DNA from: JACRGC01 sp035288785
GTDB lineage: Archaea; Micrarchaeota; Micrarchaeia; Norongarragalinales; SBBD01
Direction of reading: 5' to 3'
NCBI GenBank assembly: GCA_035288785.1
Contig: DATDZF010000072.1
Span: 1 to 9,371 of the forward strand
Length of the DNA: 9,371 nt
The notes under the pieces are model-generated. The model made no database searches, was not told where the DNA came from, and was given only the letters and a program-made list of their open reading frames with translations. Within the stretch, counting starts at the first letter, position 1, and each line of letters opens with the position of its first letter. Positions 4,476 through 9,371 of this stretch are shown one piece after another. The translations under genes and the position numbers were made by a program.

Positions 4476-6701
4476 CTATTTTTTCAAAAGCAGCCGAAAG
4501 CTCGCCTCATCCGGAAGCGCAAGCTCCCTGAAATTAGCGCCCCTTTTGTCAATTTTCTGGTCAAGCTGGTGCCAGCTATTGCCGTTTGCCGCGGCATTAA
4601 TTATTTCGGTTATCATTTCATTGTTAATGAACCCCCTTCCCACCCCCCTTGAGCCCATGAACGCGAGCTTGCCATCCAATTTCCCCGAAATGTCCCCAAA
4701 CGTGCCAAACCCCCCGCAAGAACCCAGGAAAACCAAGGTGGGGTTTGCAAAATGGTAGGTGTATGGGAATGTGCCCTCCACTTCTGAGGAATGCCCGCGA
4801 TGGGAAATTATCCCACCCTTGAAATTCTTAATGGGGTAGGCATCCGTTGCCGCGAGAATAAGTGATGCCGTGATTTCGCCTCCCTTGAAATAAGGGATTT
4901 TCTTTTCCATCTCGATTTTCCATTTACCCTCGCCCTTCTGCTCAGCCATGAGGGCAAATCCCTGCTCAATGAAATATTTCCTTGCGATATCGTAGTGTCC
5001 CGAGCTGAGCCCGCCCCCTGGGGCGAAATAAAGCAGTACATTAATATTTCGCTCATTCCCCATTCCCACTATGAGCTCGGAGGGTGCAAAGGGCATCGGG
5101 AGCGTTGGCAGCTCGCCGGCAATCCGCTTTTCCTCCTCGGATCCGGTTTCCAAAATGTTGCGGAATACGCTAAGTGCATAGGAATATAGTTCAAAAGATT
5201 CCGATCCAACATCGGCCCTTTCCCTTGCTGCAATCAACCTCTTTGCCAATCCCCTCTTATCGGCACTCCCTATCATCCCATTTTCCAGAAGGGGAAAATA
5301 ATGGAACAGGTTGCGCCTTGATTCTCCTATGCCGCCTACAACGATGTCAAAATATTCCCCCTTTCCCCCTTCATCCTTGGGAAGCATCAGCTCCAGCTTG
5401 CCAAAATACGCCGCCTTCCCTAGGAATTCGGGCAGGTAGGCTGAATAGTATTGCCGTTTCCCCAGCGCAAAGAGCATTGGCGCGCCTTTCAGGATCAGGC
5501 TGCGCTGCCTTGGGGTCCTGTTGTTTTCGTTGAAATCAAGCACGCCTTCGCCGCCGGCCAGCTTGAATGCGGCGATGTCGAATAGGGAGCGGAAGCTGCT
5601 GGTGTAAATCTCGTCAGCGGTCCCCGTGATGAGGTATATCAATTCCGGCGACATCAGATTCCCTAATTTCGTCCTTGCAAAATTATCATCATGCAGGATA
5701 TTGAAATCAAAACCGTAATTATTTGAATTTTGGACCACGAAATTGATGAATGCGTGTTCTTGCCTGCTGTTCCCCATTTCTCGAAGTGAGCTGGATAGCG
5801 CTGCAAGTGGAAGTTCAGTGGATTCCTTTGATTCAACAGTGATGCGATGCATAATGCCTGCGGTTGCTTGTATATCCTCCAGCCAGATGCCCGCCAGCAT
5901 GCTGCTTATTTCATCTGCGCTTTTCCCCCCAAGCTGCGCCTTTGGGATGAGTTCAGGGGTATATTCCTCTGCATCAAAAAACCTGAACGAATCAGCGCCC
6001 CCGTCAAATGCCCTGAAAGAATCGCGCATCTTCCGGTCCCAGACCAGCTTCACGAGCTTCGGGTTCACGAAGTAATTTGTCGGCAAATTCCAGAATAATG
6101 CTTGCGTTTCCTCAATATCGTCCGAAAACAATTCCTTCAAGGCATCCTCGTGGCTTCCGTAACCCGGCGGCAGTATTTCGAAATATTCGCCCGCAAGGCC
6201 GTCGAGTTCTCCCTCGCGCATCCTGGCTATTGAAAGCAGGAATTCCTTGTGCTCGTAATAGTCTTCCTGAAGGAACCATAGCGTCTGAAAATAGCTGTTT
6301 CTTGGCACAAGAGATAGCAGCTCGAAAAAGAACTCCTGGTGCTTGCCATAATCTGGCAGCTCATCGAAAGACCCCAATATCGGCCCCGTCTGGTCCTCGC
6401 CTGCGCTCATGCCCAAAACCTTCAGGAGGAAATCCTTGTTCTCCGCGTAATTGGCCGGCATATTGCGGAATGCGCTTTCGGTGTGCTTGAGGGCCCTTGC
6501 GTTCCTAGTAACTGCGAGGAAGAAATCCCTATCCCTTTCGACCGCATCCTTCCCGAAACGGTCATCCAGGATGTGCCTATGGATCTCGAAGGTGCGGATT
6601 TCCGAGGCCGTATACCCGGATGGTGCAGGCGATGGATCCGCAGCTTGAATCTGTGCAGCCATCAGAATTAACAGAATGAAAAAGATTCTCATCGCAATCA
6701 C
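4476..6701 (-). CDS. Exported protein with helical repeats and a clan CD cysteine peptidase-like domain
   Basis: This encodes 741 residues. A signal peptide spans residues 1-20 (hydrophobic RIFFILLILMAA, likely cleavage after QIQA), so the protein is probably secreted or outside the membrane. Residues 49-225 carry about six units of 30-34 residues built on Y-x-x-H-K-E-F-L-L and L-P-x-N-Y, probably a helical solenoid. Residues 226-545 show no domain I recognise. The C-terminal part (about 552-700) looks like a caspase-hemoglobinase fold. NINVLLYFAPGG is a first strand, GGIISHRGHSS (629-639) holds the candidate catalytic His (H634 or H637), and PTLVFLGSCGG (654-664) holds C662 after a hydrophobic strand. 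This is the clan CD pattern, inferred by eye. The start is GTG at 6701, overlapping the lipoprotein stop by 4 nt (GTGA); the ATG at 6692 is the alternative and leaves the signal peptide intact. Substrate and partners are unknown. Confidence 0.75.
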   Translation of the reverse strand: MIAMRIFFILLILMAAQIQAADPSPAPSGYTASEIRTFEIHRHILDDRFGKDAVERDRDFFLAVTRNARALKHTESAFRNMPANYAENKDFLLKVLGMSAGEDQTGPILGSFDELPDYGKHQEFFFELLSLVPRNSYFQTLWFLQEDYYEHKEFLLSIARMREGELDGLAGEYFEILPPGYGSHEDALKELFSDDIEETQALFWNLPTNYFVNPKLVKLVWDRKMRDSFRAFDGGADSFRFFDAEEYTPELIPKAQLGGKSADEISSMLAGIWLEDIQATAGIMHRITVESKESTELPLAALSSSLREMGNSRQEHAFINFVVQNSNNYGFDFNILHDDNFARTKLGNLMSPELIYLITGTADEIYTSSFRSLFDIAAFKLAGGEGVLDFNENNRTPRQRSLILKGAPMLFALGKRQYYSAYLPEFLGKAAYFGKLELMLPKDEGGKGEYFDIVVGGIGESRRNLFHYFPLLENGMIGSADKRGLAKRLIAARERADVGSESFELYSYALSVFRNILETGSEEEKRIAGELPTLPMPFAPSELIVGMGNERNINVLLYFAPGGGLSSGHYDIARKYFIEQGFALMAEQKGEGKWKIEMEKKIPYFKGGEITASLILAATDAYPIKNFKGGIISHRGHSSEVEGTFPYTYHFANPTLVFLGSCGGFGTFGDISGKLDGKLAFMGSRGVGRGFINNEMITEIINAAANGNSWHQLDQKIDKRGANFRELALPDEASFRLLLKK

Positions 6702-7633
6702 TCAATATCCCAATCCGGAATGGAAGCATGGATCAGTATCCTGTATTCCTTCTCCGCTCCCCGATACTCCTTCACAACAAGCATGCTCTCATAGAAGGGC
6801 TTTTCCGGCAGGGGCAGCGGCTGCGCGGGGAACGCAACGGCGCACCCGCTTTCAATAAATTGGAAGTAGGGCGAATCCGCCCCCTCGAATTTCGCCAGCA
6901 ATCCGGGCCTTAATTTTCCATCTGCGCAGAATTCTGCATTGCTCAGCTCCTCTGCCACCTCCTCCGCCGGATGCCTCATGATCAATAGCACGGCCTCCGG
7001 GGCCTTTACTCCCTCCAATCCCAGTTTTTCCCTCAGCCCATTCAGCGACTCGCCACTAACCCCCTTCTCATTTAATTCCCTGGTTATCAATTCCTGCACT
7101 TCTTTTGCCTTTTCATATTCCAAGGGCACATCCCTAAGGCCATTTAGGAAATTAACAATCATTTCCTCCTGATCTGACTCCAAGTCATGCTCGACAACAA
7201 GGATGATGGAAACCGGCTTTTCCTTTACTTCCCCCTCAATGGGTATTTGCACGACCACCCTGGTTTTGGTGCGCACCCTGATGTAAGTAAGGAGAATAGG
7301 GTCCTCATCAAGCGTTTTCGTTTCGCCGGATACGAAAATGCGCGCACTTGACTTGGCGATCGATTTGGGGATGAAGTTGATCATCGCAAAATACTTGTCC
7401 TTGCCATTCAGGAGGGGGAAATCGTAATACCTCGAAAATATTTTCCTGTCCGTGTCCATTGAATCAAAATAGGGGACGGTGAAGCCGTCGAACTCGCTTT
7501 TTGAGGCAATGGCGCCCGAATTTTCACCATCTAGTTGGGAAGGGGTCGGCGTTCCCGCGGCCTTTTGGTCGCCATTCCGAAGGCAACCAAATAGGAGCAA
7601 GGATAGCAGTAAAAGTACAATTATTTTGCCCAT
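6698..7633 (-). CDS. Predicted lipoprotein of unknown function
   Basis: This encodes 311 residues. The first 17 are a lipoprotein signal: MGK, a Leu-rich core and the lipobox LLFGC, with C17 as the likely lipid-anchored residue. A Gly/Pro/Thr/Ser-rich linker (about 18-47) would tether the rest to the outer face of the membrane. The remainder mixes beta strands (for example RTKTRVVVQIPIEG and PVSIILVVEHD) with a charged helical section at about 151-235, and has two further cysteines, C236 and C264, which could form a disulphide. I recognise no known domain. The gene has its own promoter, and its TGA overlaps the start of the exported peptidase-like gene by 4 nt, so the two are almost certainly co-transcribed and their products may act together at the cell surface. 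The signal peptide is clear; the function is open. Confidence 0.75.
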   Translation of the reverse strand: MGKIIVLLLLSLLLFGCLRNGDQKAAGTPTPSQLDGENSGAIASKSEFDGFTVPYFDSMDTDRKIFSRYYDFPLLNGKDKYFAMINFIPKSIAKSSARIFVSGETKTLDEDPILLTYIRVRTKTRVVVQIPIEGEVKEKPVSIILVVEHDLESDQEEMIVNFLNGLRDVPLEYEKAKEVQELITRELNEKGVSGESLNGLREKLGLEGVKAPEAVLLIMRHPAEEVAEELSNAEFCADGKLRPGLLAKFEGADSPYFQFIESGCAVAFPAQPLPLPEKPFYESMLVVKEYRGAEKEYRILIHASIPDWDIE

Positions 7634-7679
7634 ATGTACCCATCACATTCCTGTTATTGCACTAACTTTCCCAAACAAC

Positions 7680-7693
7680 AATATTATTTATCC
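7680..7693 (-). promoter_or_regulatory. TATA box for the lipoprotein/peptidase operon
   Basis: Read on the minus strand this is GGATAAATAATATT. Transcription would start near 7660, giving a leader of about 27 nt. GTGAT at 7643-7647, 9 nt before the ATG, partly matches a Shine-Dalgarno. The 155-bp gap after the polymerase gene and this box argue for a separate operon. Confidence 0.5.
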
Positions 7694-7751
7694 TATCAGC
7701 CCGCCCAACTTTGTAGATTTGCTATTCCCGCAATCACGTTTTCAAATATCG

Positions 7752-7804
7752 CCAATCGCCAAGGATCTCCAATTCCGATCTTCTTTCCCTACCAATCGCC
7801 AAGG
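7752..7804. repeat. 13-bp direct repeat across the polymerase stop codon
   Basis: CCAATCGCCAAGG occurs at 7752-7764 and again at 7792-7804, exactly 40 bp apart. The second copy encodes the last residues of the polymerase (SLGDW without its stop); the first lies in the downstream non-coding gap. Flanking bases do not match, so this is a short duplication or coincidence. Confidence 0.5.
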
Positions 7805-9371
7805 CTGCTCTGCTGGCCCTTCATCTTCAGGTTTTCCGCATCATACCCGAGCGCGGAGAGGATTTTCAAGACCGCAGGGAGAACCTGGTTATTGATGTAG
7901 TAATCCGGATCATAATCCTTGGCCATCTCCGTGATTGTCGCCTTTTCCGAAATAGTTTTCCCCTGCTTAGTAATCACGTAGCTGATGACCGGGTTGTCCT
8001 CCATTGCAAACCCCGCCTTCCGTGCCTTGATCACCGCTGAAACCTCCGGCGAGACGATATCGTAGCTCCCAACCGCTTTTTTCAGCTGGGTGAAAATCGA
8101 AAGCTCCTCAAGGGGAACCTTCCCCGCCTTCAATTCCTCCACTTTTGCGCGCGCAAGGTCCGTTGCCTTCTTCACATCCCCCTCCCTCAATATGATTTCA
8201 AGCACCTGGCGCTGCGTATCCTTTGCAATCTTGCTCCAATCCCTCCTCACGAGCTCGAATCCCCGGATCTTTATCTTCCCATCCTTGCTGATTAGCGCAT
8301 ATTTCTTCTTTGCGCCCTTCTCCTCCTGCTTCTTGCTCACGAATATGCCGCGCGGGTAAATGTCCTCGAGCTCAAGTTCCATGCTCTCCGGCAGCTCGGA
8401 GTTGATTTTCCTTTGGAATTCAACTACCTTTCCCTCGTTTTCGGGCTTCCCGTATAGCATGAATATGCTGTCGGTATCCCCGTAAAGCACATCCATCCCA
8501 AATTCCCTTGCCTTTTCCATGGTTTTCTGGATGTATTCGCGTGCGTAGGCGGTGACGGATTCCCCGGCCTCGCGTGAATAATAGCGGGACCTTGCGTACA
8601 AAAGGTAGCCATACATGGAGTTCGCAACAATCTTCAATGCCCATTGCCTTGCATCTAGGTCCTTGTAAAGTGCGCTTTCCCCCTTGCCCTCCTTTTTCAT
8701 TTTCCTCATTTCGTCCTTTATTTCAAAACGCGAGCTTAGCACGAATTGCAAAACCCTTGGGATTAATCCCTTCTTTTTCTTGCAGAACTTATGTCCTTGC
8801 GGCGAAATGTGCGCCTCCTCTTTCGTGCAGCACTTGCAGTTGTATGTGGATGGGTCGATGTTGTGCGAAATGATTATGGAGGGGTATAGGGAACGAAAAT
8901 CCAAAACGGCAATATTCTCATATACCCCGGGATTTGGCAATTTCACGAATGCGCCCTCAACTGGATTTGCGCTCCTTTTTTGCACCTCCTCGTATTTGGG
9001 TTTTGAGAGGATGATCTCGCTGCTCCGGAACGCCTCGCGCATGAGGAGCATCTCAACAAGCTGGCCGGGCGTGCTCCTGCTAGTATCGAACAGGGTCATT
9101 CCGGTAAGCCTGCTCAGCTCGATTTCAAGGGGAAGCACGTGGCTTGCGAGCCGATAGGCCGCAACCGCGTCGTTTTCGCAATACTCGGCCAGGTATTTCA
9201 GCTTTTGCGGATCGTTTGAATCCCATATCTGCCATATCTGCTCCTTCTTCACGTCCATCTTGGTCCCGCCGAGTATTTCCCTGTAAACGACCTCCAATGT
9301 AAGGCGGGGGAGCTTGTAGGCGCCGATGAAATTCAGGAAAGAAACTACCGGGAAAACATCAAAATGTATCC
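7789..9371 (-). CDS. polB: DNA polymerase family B, C-terminal part
   Basis: This replicative or repair polymerase extends DNA from a primer with deoxynucleotides. The frame stays open to the window end, so only the last 526 residues are present and the start lies outside. Visible in order (fragment numbering) are exonuclease motif III YCEND (63-67, with the metal-binding D67), polymerase motif A DFRSLYPSII (157-166), motif B KIVANSMYGY (about 246-255), motif C YGDTDS (296-301) with the catalytic Asp pair, and thumb residues KKKYAL and GFELVRRDW. The last seven residues, QSSLGDW, fit a PIP box (Q-x-x-L-x-x-aromatic), so binding to PCNA is likely. Four cysteines (CKCC...C, about 178-196) recall the disulphide pairs of thermophilic enzymes. 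No intein interrupts motifs A, B or C, which are frequent insertion sites in archaea. Exonuclease motifs I and II are outside the window. Confidence 0.95.
   Translation of the reverse strand, partial: IHFDVFPVVSFLNFIGAYKLPRLTLEVVYREILGGTKMDVKKEQIWQIWDSNDPQKLKYLAEYCENDAVAAYRLASHVLPLEIELSRLTGMTLFDTSRSTPGQLVEMLLMREAFRSSEIILSKPKYEEVQKRSANPVEGAFVKLPNPGVYENIAVLDFRSLYPSIIISHNIDPSTYNCKCCTKEEAHISPQGHKFCKKKKGLIPRVLQFVLSSRFEIKDEMRKMKKEGKGESALYKDLDARQWALKIVANSMYGYLLYARSRYYSREAGESVTAYAREYIQKTMEKAREFGMDVLYGDTDSIFMLYGKPENEGKVVEFQRKINSELPESMELELEDIYPRGIFVSKKQEEKGAKKKYALISKDGKIKIRGFELVRRDWSKIAKDTQRQVLEIILREGDVKKATDLARAKVEELKAGKVPLEELSIFTQLKKAVGSYDIVSPEVSAVIKARKAGFAMEDNPVISYVITKQGKTISEKATITEMAKDYDPDYYINNQVLPAVLKILSALGYDAENLKMKGQQSSLGDW

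Noticed and set aside
6077..6671. Plus-strand frames of 110-137 codons opposite the exported peptidase-like gene
   Set aside because: They are opposite a gene with a clear signal peptide, repeats and motifs, and have no promoter of their own.
7479..7900. Plus-strand frames of 88 and 138 codons across the gap between the lipoprotein and polymerase genes
   Set aside because: They overlap both flanking genes on the other strand, no Shine-Dalgarno or TATA box fits their starts, and the translations look random.
8400..8960. Possible intein in the polymerase at motifs A, B or C
   Set aside because: The coding sequence runs through all three motifs without insertion and the spacing between them is normal for family B.
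1..9371. tRNA genes, CRISPR arrays or insertion sequences
   Set aside because: No cloverleaf-like sequence, no regularly spaced repeats and no transposase or terminal inverted repeats were found; the gaps between genes are too short and show only promoter and terminator signals.

Overview
The window reads as archaeal. Its polymerase is a family B enzyme with a C-terminal PCNA-binding peptide. There is a short stand-alone PRC-barrel protein of a kind common in archaea. AT-rich TATA-like boxes sit about 24-30 nt upstream of several start codons, giving leaderless or nearly leaderless mRNAs, while other genes have leaders with a GAGGTG/AGGTG Shine-Dalgarno. Base composition is near 50% GC with short intergenic gaps. 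I cannot place it in a phylum from sequence alone; a euryarchaeal or DPANN-type genome is possible.

Left part (1-1430): a small two-helix membrane protein (minus strand) and a basic protein with two helix-turn-helix-like segments (plus strand) diverge from a shared spacer at 538-641. Middle (1624-4376): three plus-strand genes, each with its own promoter. They are a tyrosine phenol-lyase, recognised by substrate-specificity residues that separate it from tryptophanase; a divergent macro-domain protein; and the PRC-barrel protein. The PRC-barrel gene ends at a compact hairpin plus T7 terminator.

Right part (4476-9371, minus strand): a partial DNA polymerase B gene runs in from beyond the window. 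It is followed, behind its own promoter, by a two-gene unit: a predicted lipoprotein whose stop overlaps by 4 nt the start of a large exported protein. The exported protein has N-terminal helical repeats and a C-terminal domain with the His and Cys motifs of clan CD (caspase/gingipain-like) cysteine peptidases. I regard this pair as the most interesting content: a candidate cell-surface peptidase system that I cannot match to a described one.

Links between the units are only inference. An exported peptidase and a tyrosine-degrading lyase would both fit an organism that lives on external peptides and amino acids, but they lie on opposite strands with separate promoters. No tRNA, rRNA, CRISPR array, insertion sequence or intein was seen, and no gap between genes exceeds 300 bases.
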